A stretch of DNA of 62,422 nt from Welwitschia mirabilis (lineage: Eukaryota > Gnetophyta > Gnetopsida > Welwitschiales), in the NCBI GenBank assembly GCA_051453625.1, contig JBOZIK010000001.1, forward strand, positions 195,079,100-195,141,521, read 5' to 3'. The notes below the pieces were generated by a model. It made no database searches. It was not told where the DNA came from and was given only the letters and a program-made list of their open reading frames with translations. The position numbers and the translations under genes were made by a program. Below, piece by piece: positions 22,560 through 34,392 of this stretch. The first letter of the stretch is position 1, and every line of letters starts with the position of its first letter.

Positions 22560-24560
22560 AACCCATGGTATAATATGCAAGAAAAGTGAATCAAAGTTGC
22601 TAATCAATCAAGTAATTAAGAGGCCTAAGAGATTGATTTCTTACACATGAACTAGGTAAATCATATACTTATCATAACTTTAAATCCTAATCAAGATAAA
22701 TGTAAAGGTTTTACATCATCCAAACTTATTTGTACTGTGATAAGATTTTAACCTTTTTTTCCCCCTAAAGAACCTATAAAGATCTAATTAAGGCGTATGA
22801 AGATTTAGTAACTAATGTTTTCAACCACATTTATTTAACACTTTTTATAGGATTTTATTCCAAAAACATGTATCTCCATTACTAATAAGGGATCTTAGAA
22901 TGCTAAAACTAGATAAGATATTTTTATGAAAGAACTTGATGAACATTTTATCATCATCATGTTTATAAGAATAAGATTTTTACACATTCAGTAACATAAT
23001 TGACACATAGTAGGATATATTGATAACTCAAGGATGAAGGATAAAGACCTTAAAAATCAACAAAACATGCATTAAAAGGGTCAACCTCTATAATTGGATT
23101 AGGAAACTTATATCTCTCTTAGGAATAACCTAACTTCTAAAAATTTTCATAAGTCTAATAATATAGGTAAGCATTTTCAAAGATATTAGGACAAAATAAA
23201 CCACTTTGTAACACTTTAAAAACTATTTTTCTAGTAAAATAATTTTACCAAGATATTTTAACACATCTATTACTTCCCAATAAGTGATACATCTCCTAAG
23301 GGTTTTATCTAGAAAATATTTATACATAAAAGATGATTCTTAAAAATAATATTTGACTTGAAAAATAAATCTATGTCTTTTTTTCTTAATAAGGTTAGGA
23401 GGAAATACTTATTTGAAAATGTAAATTAGTGTAAGAAGTATATCATAAGTATAAAGAGGATACCTAAAGTTGCCATAAGGAAAAGAATCATTAATAGTTA
23501 AAGATATGTCATCCATAAAAAAGAGGCAAGAAAGATTATAAGAAACTATGTTTTTAGCTTCTTTCTTATCTTTAGTTTCTATGTTAAATACTTATAAGAA
23601 CATCGATCTAACTAAGAAATATTAATATTCACGTCATTTTGAAGCTAGGTTTTTAGCTCCTTTATTATCTTTAATTTCTACATTAAATTCTTATAAGAAC
23701 ATTCATCTAATTAAACATGGTTTGAAATTCATTTCATTTTGAAAAATTCCAAGAGTCACATAATCAATAAAATTAATAAGGTTTTAGAAAAGAAGGTAAA
23801 AATGAAATTTAGGTAAAAATCACTGCAAAAAAAATTCTTTTTCAATGGTATTACATCTAATTAAGTACAAATAAGATATTTACTTATATAACACAAGGTT
23901 TCTTATTTTTTTCTAAGAACTATTCCTAAGGCATAATCACTAATATTAAACATTAATTTTAAAAAATAAAAATCAATTATGGCTCATAAGATATAATACC
24001 TACCATGGTCTATTATTGTCAACTTCAATATAAATTAAATAGCATGAATAGGTTTGTAACTATTTCAAAGTTTTAAATAAGTTTTCACAATACTCATTCC
24101 ATTCAAAGTAAGAATTTTTATTAAAAGGTTTTTAAATGGACCAATAAATTTTATTAAAGTCTTTTATGAATCTTCTATAATAATTAGCATGTTATAGAAA
24201 AGGCCTTATCTTTATAACATCTAGAAATTGGTATATTTTTAATTATTTCTATCTTTACAAGGATACCTTTCATGCTTGCTTTTGAAACTGTGTATTAAGC
24301 AAAATTTTTCAACTTAAATAAGACATATTTTGGTACATATAATCAATATTTTTTTTCTAATTTAAGGCATTAATCAAATTCATTATCAAAGATAAAACAA
24401 CCATCCATGAAAACTTTTAAAAAATATCATATATGACCTTAGAACATTTTCATTATACATCTTTGACAGGTAGTAAGGATATGATATAATGCAAAGGGCA
24501 TTCTTTTATAAATAAAAATTCTAGTAGTGAATTAACTCTTTTTTTCATTATGGTTTTATT
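22560..24560 (-). mobile_element. Ty3/gypsy relic A (RT to integrase)
   Basis: The minus strand carries gypsy pol in the normal order. At 24,507-24,442 the RT words KRMPFALYHILTTCQRC match the RMPFGLCNAPATFQR block. At 24,438-24,374 YFLKVFMDGCFIFDN has FMDG where the active site should be FMDD. At about 24,190-24,155 NYYRRFIKD marks the end of RT, followed by FEWNEYCENLFKTLK. RNase H should follow but is poorly readable. At about 23,010-22,880 an integrase-core relic reads FIKFFHKNILSSFSILRSLIS. The same region aligns with relic B at 44.8-48.2 kb in the same orientation. Frameshifts and stops are abundant, and I could not assign LTRs. Confidence 0.75.
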
Positions 24561-24839
24561 TCATGTTTCAATTTTTAGTCTTTGTACTATGTTACTCTTA
24601 GACCTTTTTTTTATGGATTAATGGGTTTATTCATTAGTCCACTTATCTATACTGATTTTTTTTTTAACAAAATAATTTATTTTTGGTTCAACATCCTCTC
24701 ATAAAAAAATATTCCTAAGGGACATTTAATGTTAACTTTTTATTGGTCCCAAAGGAAAATTTCTACTTGGCAATGTCTATAATAACCATCCACATGTTTT
24801 TGACAAGGCTACTAGTATCCACCATAATTCTTATATATC

Positions 24840-25015
24840 ACTCACTCCGTCAAGGGCAGAACCTCCTTTACACCCAATAACACTAGTTTAGAGGAGTACC
24901 CTAGCCTTAGAAGAGGAGATGAAAGTACTATTCCTCAATCATAGTCATGGTTCGAACCCATAACCTAGTGGAAGCTAAATTAAGTGTTAAACTAATGCAC
25001 CATGTCTCATTGGTT
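24840..25015 (-). mobile_element. tRNA-derived SINE-like element (candidate 1)
   Basis: On the minus strand a polymerase III B box, GGGTTCGAACC (24,950-24,965), lies about 45 bases downstream of an A-box-like word GGTGCATTAGTTTAAC. This is the layout of a tRNA-derived SINE head. The body continues to about 24,840 without a clear poly-A tail. It lies at the outer end of the left inverted-repeat arm. It is not a functional tRNA because no cloverleaf can be drawn around it. Confidence 0.5.
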
Positions 25016-26070
25016 TTAATATTAATATTTACTATATTTTACCTATGAAATCATGTTAAGGATCTAAATTGCTAAAATATGTTTTTATGTTATTTATAGA
25101 TTAAGTTGGATATATTATAAATTCCCAAAACAAGTCCTATGTATCCTACAGTAGACTATGCCAAAACGTGGTAGCATGGCACCACAATAATCTAGTTCAT
25201 TGACATGGTAATGCATTGAATTTAGAAGTTGAACTTTTAAAATATAATTTATGTCGACTTATGGGTTACAATTATATATGAAACAACTTAATAATATATT
25301 TTATTAAAATAAATATTTATATTATGGTCCTAACTGAATCCATTATGCTTCTTAAATGGAAATATTATTTTATAGTTCCTACCCTTGATGGTGTTATGCC
25401 TACATCTTAAGAATATATATAATCATGTCCTTGTTATAGAGAAAGGCATTTAGTGATTGAATCATTTACTATATATGTACATAAAAGACTTTATGACTAC
25501 TTAAGCCATTCTAATTAGGGAGCTAATCCATTCAAAAATAAAGATAACGATGTGTTGATCTTATACCTTTAAGGCATTATTGTAGTAATTATTGGTATTC
25601 ATATCTAATAAGAGATTGGTCTTCAAGGATGACTTCTAGCATGGTCTTATGTGTCATTTCTTTTTTCATTAACGCATTTCCTTTCTTTTCTTGTTCTTTT
25701 TTTTTAATCCAAGGTAATAGCTAGTAGGTAGGTATGTATCCTACAAATGCCTAATGGCATTTGGACCATGTAATTTTTCAAACTATGCACCCCAACCAAG
25801 GCAGAGGTTTGAATTACTGCCTTGACTTTAGTATGTCTGATACTTAACCATTGTGGCAATCGATCTTAGACTAATGCATTTCATATTTGATAAGCTATTT
25901 TATCTTTTATATTAGTAGATAATTATAGTTGAAATAAGCTTTAGTCATCGTATAATTGATATAGTCTTTCATCTGTAATTAGAATCATGATTAGTTGTAA
26001 CATGTAGACTTAATTTTATGTTAGATATAACATTCTTGTCATTCTATCTTATTATTTGATAAATCACTTA
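25016..26070 (+). repeat. Left arm of inverted repeat (partner 28,600-29,490)
   Basis: Words such as TTTTACCTATGAAATCATGTTAAGGATC, seen here in two parts, then AAATGGAAATATT, TTTAAGGCATT and AGAATCATGATTAG, appear in the same order on the opposite strand of 28,600-29,490. The arm holds a SINE that the partner lacks. Two copies of one LTR or other repeat inserted in opposite directions is the simplest reading. Confidence 0.65.
25681..25869 (-). mobile_element. tRNA-derived SINE with target-site duplication
   Basis: On the minus strand the head has an A-box word TTGCCACAATGGTTAAG (25,859-25,843) and a B-box word AATTCAAACCTC (25,815-25,804). The body follows, then an A-rich tail seen as poly-T at about 25,697-25,705. 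The flanks are 13-base direct repeats, ATTAACGCATTTC at 25,668-25,680 and ACTAATGCATTTC at 25,870-25,882, which differ at two C/T sites. The homologous arm at 28.6-29.5 kb lacks this insert at the same point. Head, tail, duplication and an empty site together make a convincing retroposed SINE. Confidence 0.78.
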
Positions 26071-27699
26071 TTATTTTTATTATATTAAATTTTAATGTAA
26101 AATTTTTTACTTTTTCAATACTTAATTAGAAAATGATTCTTCCGACTTTAGAATTACTTATGTACTTCTTGTGGAATAATTATATTTTCTTATGATAAAT
26201 TTGAGTCTACTATACTACCATTGCAAATGTTCTATTATTGCTAGGAAGAATTCAAGGCTAAAGATATCTAGTTAAGTATGTTTTGTAATTTTTTTAAGAA
26301 ATTTTTAAATTTTAGGTGCATATTATGTTGAGTTGGTATTCTGAGTTTAATTAAATATGGATAAGCTTGTCATGAGTCATGGTTTTCAAGTAAAGGAAGC
26401 TAGCCTAAGATGGTATCAAAGCCCAAGTCCTCAGTTTGAGTCTTAAGAACTGCACTAAATGGGGTTAAAATATAATGAGTATATCTTCTGATGCCTCTAT
26501 CAAGATAAGATGTTTTATCTTAGTTAAGAACTTGAAGATTATGAAACATCAAGTATTAGATTCATATAATGGGGTTATTAATTAGGTATCCTAAAAGCTA
26601 GTTTAGATTTTTTAGGTAAAAGATGCTAGTCAAATACATTAGCCCATATTACTCATCTCCATTAATATAGTTCATCATGCTTATGCACTGCACATTTTAT
26701 AAATGAATAAAAAGTATGTGATATACAAAGTGCTATCAGATGATCTAGAATATCTAGATCTTGTGAATCAATTACTGGTCAAGGGATGAAATCCTAGGGT
26801 TCATAAACCAGGGACCTACCTTAAAATAATGAATATGGACTAAATTGTGACATATGTACTTAGCTCCCTATTACTATTGCTTTTTTTCTTTTTTATCACC
26901 AGTAAAAGTATAAATTATTATTTTTATTTAATCAGCAGAAAAACCATCAATCTTATCAAAACTAGGATTAATCACAAGAAGGATAGCAGGATATTACATT
27001 TTCTTTTCAATTTAAAAGCATTTGTGGGTTGATATCACAAACTAAAAGATTTTTAATTCATCATCAAGCCTTGAGATATGTTCTTCTTGGACATTAAAAC
27101 TTGACTTTACGTGCAAACATAAGCATTGATAGTCACTTATATCATCTTTTATATGATAGTTTTTAATACTACATTAGTGCTTTTTAACCTTTTTTTAAAG
27201 TTGGAATATTTCAAAATATTCAAAAATTTTGAAGCATTTTAAAATTTCATCAAATTTGAAATTTTCTCTCTTTATCATGATGTACATTTCTTTCACTATG
27301 TTGTGATCCTATAGCTTTCTCATGTACTCATATGATAACCTTAGAGTTTAAAAATATTTTTACACATGAATTTTTTTAAATTTATCTAAATTTAACATGA
27401 AAAACTTGAAATTTTCTAAATATTTTTTAATTTATGCATTTATGTTTTAGTTATGTGTTTCCATCATAGATAAAGTAGTTTACTTCTTTTATTATGATAG
27501 TAATATTTTTCATTTTTATTCTTATAAATTTCATCTTCACTGTGTACATCAAAAAGTTTACATATTGTTGATCATACTAGTGATAGTTTTGAATTATTAA
27601 AATTTAATATTAGCTTCCTCATAAGACAATCCTTTGTTTTAATATAACAATGTAAATCTCAATGTTTAATAACTAAAACATTATTAATAAATTTTATTC
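26071..27699. other. AT-rich spacer with a tRNA/primer-site-like word
   Basis: At about 26,395-26,445 the plus strand reads TAGCCTAAGATGGTATCAAAG, followed about 8 bases later by CAGTTTGAGTC. TGGTATCAAAG resembles the initiator-Met primer site of LTR elements, and the whole word could equally be A and B boxes of a SINE head. A gag relic follows 1.3 kb downstream on the same strand. The rest is AT-rich and unassigned. Confidence 0.35.
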
Positions 27700-28600
27700 T
27701 GACCTTTAGAGGTTCAGAACATGAAATACTTATCTACATGTACAATAGTATGGAACTACAATTCATGGTTTCAGAAATTAACCCATTGATCAAGTAGATG
27801 ATACAAAATTAGTCCTCTTTAATTATCCTATTAAAGAGAGACATAAATAATGCTATATTTTCTTCAAATTTCATTCCTTACAAATTCAGATACATTGAAA
27901 AAGAGTTTCTTGAGATATTTCTTTCCAATACTCCAAGCCTAAGCTCTTAAAAAAGACATTGCAAATTATAGACAAAAATACAATGAACCCTTCTATGACA
28001 AATCTGATATATTTAGAAACTTAGTGATAGAATGTTTACAACATTACTATGAAGAAAGCAGATTACTTTAAGTATTATAATAACATATTAACATTACAAA
28101 GTTAAATGATGGTAGGAGATAAATTTTTAGTAAAACAAATATAGAGGTAGCATGTAAATTCATAGAAAACCTTGACGAAAATTCTAAGAAATGAAAAACA
28201 TCAACATTAATAGCACATGAAAACAAATAACCAAAAATTTTAAGTATGTTTAGTATACATGAACCCATTGAAATGAATCAAAAATTTAAGAAACTCATAA
28301 AGAAAATTAATACCATGAAAGTTAGTAAATCTTATTTCCCTATAAGATGTGCTACATGTAATAGTTTTATGCACGAAGTAAAAGAACTTACTTTAGTCCT
28401 AATCTTTTACAAAATACTAGTAGAATAAGTAGAGGTTATTAACATAGTTAAAAGAGGAAACTCCTTTTTACAAACATCCAATTCTAATAGGATTACACAT
28501 CCTAACTTTTTAAGATGAAACTAGTAAAATGTAACTAACCCTCAAGTTGTACAAATATTCAAAGTAGGCGATAATAGAATAATGTACAAAAATTAAAATA
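27700..28600 (+). pseudogene. Gypsy gag relic, plus strand
   Basis: The plus-strand frames between 27,870 and 28,560 resemble the gag of Athila-like gypsy elements. Late in the block a zinc-knuckle start CATCNSFMHEVKE (28,354-28,392) is followed by SNSNRITHPNFLR and VTNPQVVQIF (28,470-28,560), which match the usual NPGWRNHPNFSW and NPQ words of the family. Upstream frames are heavily interrupted. No protease or pol follows, since the sequence passes directly into the right arm of the inverted repeat. It is a truncated, dead relic. The assignment rests on the order of three short motifs. Confidence 0.55.
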
Positions 28601-29490
28601 AATGGAATGCCATTCTTTCAAAGTGAGGAATTGAAATGTTAGATTTAGCTTATAATTGATTCCACATATAATAGCTAATCATGATTCTAAGCATGTCCAA
28701 AAGATTATAACAATTATGTGAGGATGCATTTTAATTGAATTTTAAAGACTTACTAATATAAAAGATAAGATAGCTTATCAAGTATAAAATGCAACAATGA
28801 CAAAAGAAATAAAACATTGAAAAATGTAGACAAACAACAATAATTAAACAAAATTAAAAAAATTCAAGATAAAAGTTACCATTAAGAATAAATCTCTTAT
28901 TACAAATGAATATCACCAATTACTATAACAATGCCTTAAACATGCAAGGTTAATACGTTTTTCATTCCATGTATCAAAGGATTAGCCCCTAGCTAGGAGT
29001 ATTAAATTGGCTATAGAGTATTATAACTATAGATATAGAATAGAATAAGTTAAGATCTAATAAAATTAAGATGTCCTAGACATAAAGAGGCATAGGATTT
29101 TATAAGCATCAGGTATAAGCATACCAAACTCAAGGGTAGATGTTATAGAACAATATTTCCATTTAGAGGTCAAAAAACATATACTGCTAATTCCACATTA
29201 TAATTATTTCTTCTAGCAAAATATATTCTTGAGATACTAATATATAACAATATCCCATAAGTTAAAATGAATTATATATTTGTTGCTTGACACCTAGCTC
29301 CGAGGTATCACTGTGAAAATGAAGTAAGTCACAATGGTGTAGTTCTAACCATCCCAGCTTTGGCTATCTTAGGCTTCATAGGTCTAAAGTTTGAGCATTT
29401 TCTAAGTGATAAAAAATATACTATAAAATATATGTTATAGAAATTTGATCCTTAACATTACTTCATAGGTAAAACATAATAAATATCCAT
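28600..29490 (-). repeat. Right arm of inverted repeat (partner 25,016-26,070)
   Basis: Read on the minus strand this arm runs parallel to the left arm for about 0.9 kb, interrupted near 29,290-29,400 by SINE-like sequence. Divergence is high. Confidence 0.6.
29320..29400 (+). mobile_element. SINE-head-like sequence (weak)
   Basis: The plus strand reads TCACAATGGTGTAGTTC and, about 50 bases on, TCTAAAGTTTGAGC, which are A- and B-box-like words with acceptable spacing. It lies where the right arm of the inverted repeat departs from the left arm. No tail or duplication was found. Confidence 0.35.
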
Positions 29491-29716
29491 ACTAAGATGA
29501 TAAAATAAGCATAATTAAGGGGTTAAAATATGTAAAAGTTATATTTTAACATATGTAAAAACTAGCTTATTACAAGTTCCTTAGTAGTACAAGTAAAGAA
29601 TGAGATACATAAGTTATATGCCTTGCTAAAATTTTATAACACATATGCAAAAAACTAACATGATTATGTAAGATATGATAATGTGCTATGTTAATCAAAG
29701 TATGAAATAGATTAAA

Positions 29717-29906
29717 ATTATTAAGATTTGTATGCACATCCTATTCATTTCCCTAGGGGGATGAGAAAACCCTAATGAAACATTAATGATGTGATTGCCT
29801 TTAAAAGCATACTATTCCTTGTAATAAGTGGTGGAGAATAATTTGAAGAAATAAATATTTAATTTTAGGAAAATCTTGCTTGTGATTCTCACTTTTCTAT
29901 GTCCCA
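29717..29906 (+). repeat. 5' LTR of copia element
   Basis: It shares TTTGTATGCACAT, TTTAAAAG, GAATAATTTG and ATAAATATTTAATTTTAGG, in order, with the 3' LTR. The end CCCA is followed at once by the primer-site spacer. The start is degraded (TTATTAAG). Confidence 0.8.
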
Positions 29907-29911
29907 AAAAG

Positions 29912-29923
29912 TGGTATCAGAGG
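29912..29923 (+). other. Primer-binding site of copia element
   Basis: TGGTATCAGAGG lies five bases after the 5' LTR and is complementary, apart from the last base, to the 3' end of plant initiator-Met tRNA, the usual copia primer. Confidence 0.8.
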
Positions 29924-31049
29924 TCATGCTAGGTTTTTTGAGGAGTTTTGGTAATTTTCTTAAAGATTCTTCACCACTCTTAAGCTTCTAGAGCTTCTTG
30001 TGGCCTTCATATTTGCTTTGGACCTTGGATCTTCTAAGGCCTTCTATTGGGCCTCCTATTAAACCTCCTTTCCCTCTTCCTTAGCTATCTTTAGGCTTTT
30101 CTTGACCTTCATTCTAAAGCCTTTTTAGAGTTCTTTTAACATTTTCTTTAAAAAAATTTTTTTTAGCAATCTTTTTGGTGTTTGTAGTGTCCTTTTAATC
30201 TTCTTGGGGTTTTTTCATAAGTTCTTATAAGATTTGAATGATTTGACTAAAGTTGGTAGGGTTAACCCTCATTGGCCACCTAAGTCAACATTACTACCAT
30301 GCTGCCACTGCTAATCTTACCTACATTCCTCTGCTATCTTGTCATTCAAGCCCATGTTCTTGCTTATTTATTACATTTCCTTTGCTATGTGTCCTGTCAT
30401 TAATACCATAATCTCCATTGCTATATTTCCTCTACATGCTTCATCTACCACTACACTCTACATGCTTATGTGTTTGTACATTTTTTTTAACAGGGATTTT
30501 TTTTTTTTTTAATGCTGCTTATCCGATGTAGTGTCACTAGCAACTGGTCTATGTTGGATTTATTCAATTTATCTGAAATGCATTGGTGAAAAAGAGCTTA
30601 TTTATGTTTTTAATAAGGATCCACACTGCATATATTGGACATGCCTTTACATAATATCAATAGTGTTTGAGTGCTTATGGTCATAGCTTCTTAATATTCC
30701 TTAGCCTTATTAATGCTTCACTCTCAACTCTTAGATCAGTGGATAAACAGATGCATGATATTTAATAAGACTAAATATTGGTCATTTTTATTCCTCGTTC
30801 TTTCTTTAACACTGGTGTCATTTTTTCCTCTCTTTCTTTCTTACCAATGAATTTCCGAATGTGTGACTAGTGAAGAAAAGTGTGATAGTTAAAAGTGTCA
30901 GATCTTTATCAAAAGTGCTACATCCTTTGGTAGACATAGACCCTCTCAGTAATTTGCATATGTTATGAGTTTGAAGTTTCTGATTAGCACCGATGTAGCC
31001 TATAAGATCAACATATGACCATTTTCTTTACTTCTATTGCTTGCCTTTT

Positions 31050-31135
31050 GTAACATCTAGTAGGCTTTTAGTGTAGTGTTAAAGATGTTTTGCTATTAAC
31101 CTATAGGTCATAGGTTTAATTCTAGTCAATAATAA
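31050..31135 (+). mobile_element. SINE-head-like sequence (candidate 2)
   Basis: TTTAGTGTAGTGTTAAAGATG and, about 35 bases on, ATAGGTTTAATTCTAG resemble the A and B boxes of a tRNA-derived SINE. The body and tail were not delimited. Confidence 0.4.
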
Positions 31136-32469
31136 TAGTATTTTCTTAAATGTTTTTTAAATTTGTGCTAGTAAGATTTTCCGTTTCTATGTGCACATAG
31201 TATTGCTGAGCAATTTCTTTGCCATTTCGTAGTTTTACACACATGAAGTTTAGCTTGTAATTATCTAGTTTTTAGCTTTGATTTATACACATCCATAATT
31301 TTATTTATTTCTTTAATTTTTAATTATTTTAACCTTTTCTTTATGTTTTTGTTGGGAGACTTTCAAACTTGTAAACCCAAGACTCACTTTTATCATCAAA
31401 TCAAGTTGAAATGTTGAGCAATATCCCCTTTTTTTTTAGAGCTCTTTTACTTACTTGTTAAGCTCCTCTTTATTCTTTTTTGAGTTTTTTCAGACTTCTA
31501 GCATTTTTTACTTGTTTTAAGCCAAATCTCTATCATTAAGTTAAGTTGGAATGTCAAGCAAGATCTATTGACTTAATGTTTTTCTTTCTCTTAAGCCTAT
31601 TTTTGTAACTTGGATAAATTAAGCTAAGTTAGATGGTAAAAAATATCTACCTAAGTTAACTATACCACAATTAGTCCATTTTTGTTGTGTGTTGGTCTTT
31701 GTATTTTCTTTTTACCTAATTTTATTATCCTTATTTAAGTTAAGTAATAAAAAGAGAAATTACCTTTCATTCCTTAAACATTTAATGTTTTTAGTGGTGA
31801 TAATTTTTTAGGTGGTGGTGAACATGTAAAGCCTTAGGTACATAGAGATCTATGTTGGGCTTTATGCTACCTTCTAAAGCCTATTGTGTAGTCTTAATTG
31901 CCATAAATATGAAATTTGAGTCATACATAAAGTCATATCTTTCTTAAGCAGAAATGTCCTAGGCATCCTAAGGTCTAGATTCTCATATATGCCTTGGTAA
32001 TCGAGGGTATATTAGATGATAGCTAGAGGTAAAGTAAGGGGCTCCACTTAGATTTTATTATCAAGGAATACAAGTTTAATAAATTTTAAAATTTACTGAG
32101 TATAAAGTATCAACAGGTTATGAAATTGCATGGTACTCTCCCTTAATATGGGTACATAGCTAAGATAATAAAAACTAGTTGATAGCTCAGAAGATCCACT
32201 GATGTGATTCACATCTTATCTTTTTGTTCTATTTAGAGACAAGGCTATTACCCTTGAACAGGATGTGATTACTATCTACATTTGTGAGTAAATTTTAAAA
32301 TTAATCAATTTTAGGATTTTCATCACATAATAATAAATTTAGGCCCTCTATATTAGAATCTACCTCACTCACATTAAGTAATTTTAAACAAAGTACCTTT
32401 CTTTTTTTTCCTCATGTGTGTAGGTTCTCATTAATTGGGGGGATTTTTCTTAGTTTTATACTTCGTGGT

Positions 32470-32760
32470 TTGGATAGATAATTCAATTTTTTAGGCTTAA
32501 TTCCCTTTTATTATAACTATATGTCTGCTTCGTAACATTTTCTCTCTTTTCTTTTATTCCATTGTGACTTGGATAGATCACTTGAAACTATGGATGAAAG
32601 TAAGATTCCTTTTCTTATAACTATATCATCTCTTGATCCTTTTTTTCTTATATTCTCTTTAGGTTTAACAAGATTTCTATGTATGATAAATAGATTACTT
32701 TTAGTTATGGATGTGAGCAAGATCCCTCTGGTTCTTGCCTTTTCCTCATAGCTTGTCAAT
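32470..32760. repeat. Imperfect tandem units of about 100-120 bp
   Basis: GGATAGATCACTTG with GATGAAAGTAAGATTCC at 32,572 returns as AATAGATTACTTTT with GATGTGAGCAAGATCCC at 32,690. A weaker unit begins GGATAGATAATTCAA at 32,472. On the minus strand the two stronger units encode RGILLTSITKSNL and KGILLSSIVSSDL. Confidence 0.5.
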
Positions 32761-32819
32761 TCTCTTTTGGTACACATTCTTTCTTCATCATGACATATTC
32801 ATCATCATTTTTCAAAGGA

Positions 32820-33720
32820 TAAGTTTCAGTGATTGTTAGAATCTTTCATACTTATACTGACCAATTGGATCATGGTCAACATCAGAGTCACCCTTCAAGA
32901 TGATTAGTTATGGGAGGTTTAGCATGAGGATTTTATGTCAAACATTCATATTTATGATTATAAAAAAGAATTCTTCACACATGCTCATACATCTCTTTAG
33001 GGTTAAGCTAAAAAAGATACTTGATAAGACATCAACAAAAAATTAACAGAGATTATGTATAAATCTATCATCTATTAGCATAAGAATTTGGTTGATTAGA
33101 ATAAACTAAGTTATATCAACTTTTATACCTTGAGGAATACATTCTATTCCAAAAATGATATAGAGCTCCTTAATCTCATAACTCATATGAATAATTTACA
33201 TTATAAGAAAGGCAAGATAAGACACTTGATTATACAAATGTAAGACATTAAGGTAAAGGTAGTTAAGATCGATTCAGAAAAACAAGTTTGCATTAATTAT
33301 GTCAACTTGATCCATTGTCATTTGGAAGAATTCTCTTTGTGTAGTTAGATTATGTCATTACATGGCAGTAAGAAATTGATTAGTATGACTTTTAATACAC
33401 TTAGGAAGGATCTTATTTCCACTGAAGCTTAGTTTAACTTCATGGGAACTTCTTCCTCTAATGCTACATGCAAAGTTTTTCATTCTCATAATCCTTCTCA
33501 TTAAAATAAATAGTCTACTAGTAAATTCCATTTTCAAAAGAAATCGCATTGTGATAAGGATAAGGCTCCATAAAAATAGGAAAATAAGAAGTCCAATCAG
33601 ACTTAATAAAATAATAAGTAGGTTTAGAATATTTCCACTTATAAGAAGAATAAATAATAGTGCTCATAATGCAGAAAACAAGGTCATACCACAAACTTCT
33701 ACAAGATTCATTGGGATAAG
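32820..33720 (+). pseudogene. Copia gag relic with zinc knuckle
   Basis: This would encode the Gag capsid protein of the copia element. Frames from about 32,900 read, with stops, as the usual gag start region (a Trp/Met-rich opening followed by a helical domain with YKKEFFTHAHTSL and NKLSYINFYTLRNTFY). At 33,661-33,702 a zinc knuckle reads C-S-stop-C-R-K-Q-G-H-T-T-N-F-Y, which has C-x2-C-x4-H spacing, with a stop inside the first loop and the last Cys changed to Tyr. The protease begins about 120 bases further on. The number of stops shows a non-functional relic. Confidence 0.7.
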
Positions 33721-33826
33721 ATGAAGTACATCTAAAGTAAATGTAGTTACTGAAGAATATTATTTCTTTAAGGATGCTGTAACTTTTAAATTAAATGTAG
33801 TATTTAAAAACTTTGATTTTGTTGAT

Positions 33827-34018
33827 ATGTATGAGTACATACCTTATAAACAAACATGGATTCTTGACATATGTTCAACTTGTCATATGATTTATCAGGA
33901 TAGTTATTTTGATGACTTTATTGAAGCACCAAGTCATGTTTATTTGATAGACAAAACTCTAGTTTGTATGGAAAGCTATGATTCAGTTATCCTTGACTTC
34001 ACATCACTTTCTCCATAA
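33827..34018 (+). pseudogene. Copia aspartic protease relic
   Basis: The frame is open for 63 codons and reads KQTWILDICSTCHMIYQDSY. Copia proteases have W-x-LDSG-S/C-x2-HM at this place, so the catalytic Asp survives while the following Ser-Gly has become Ile-Cys. Later words (VYLIDKTLVCMESYDSVIL) match the second half of the domain. It follows gag and precedes integrase, the normal copia order. The enzyme would mature the polyprotein. Confidence 0.75.
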
Positions 34019-34205
34019 ACTATTTCTTATGCTTTGTATGTTTAGTATGTTCCTTCTTTGAGATGGCATCTTTTATTGCTTTCCACTTTAGTATGAGAAG
34101 ATTACGTTATTTTCATGATGAAGCATCCAACTGATATTTATAAGGGTAATCAGCAACTAATTATAAAAGACTACATGGATGGAAAGCTCATTGTCTTTAT
34201 GGTTC

Positions 34206-34292
34206 TTGTAACACTCCAACTTTAATTACCCTAATTAACCATAATATTTTTTTTTGTATTAATAATTAACATGCACAACGGAACCTAGGATC
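34206..34292. mobile_element. LTR-start-like fragment inserted in copia pol
   Basis: TGTAACACTCCAACTTTAAT begins at about 34,206, inside the protease-integrase region of the copia element, and runs to the gap. TGTAACACYCC is a common start of plant gypsy LTRs. The rest would be in the gap. Confidence 0.4.
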
Positions 34293-34392
34293 NNNNNNNN
34301 NNNNNNNNNNNNNNNNNNNNNNNNNNNNNNNNNNNNNNNNNNNNNNNNNNNNNNNNNNNNNNNNNNNNNNNNNNNNNNNNNNNNNNNNNNNN
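34293..34392. other. Assembly gap (100 N)
   Basis: A 100-N run inside the copia element removes the end of the protease-integrase linker and any element inserted there. Confidence 0.95.

Larger units (their letters stand above)
29924..32819 (+). other. Long leader of copia element, probably with insertions
   Basis: No coding domain is recognised. The first 250 bases are rich in C and T (GGCCTTC, CCTCC words). A SINE-head-like word lies at 31,050-31,130, and imperfect tandem units at 32,470-32,760. Copia leaders are normally short, so I infer one or more insertions. Confidence 0.45.

Noticed and set aside
24948-25000. Possible tRNA gene around GGTTCGAACC
   Set aside because: No acceptor stem or cloverleaf can be drawn. 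The word fits a SINE head better.
32569-32751. Plus-strand 60-codon hydrophobic frame
   Set aside because: It lies in T-rich tandem units upstream of copia gag. The hydrophobicity follows from base composition.
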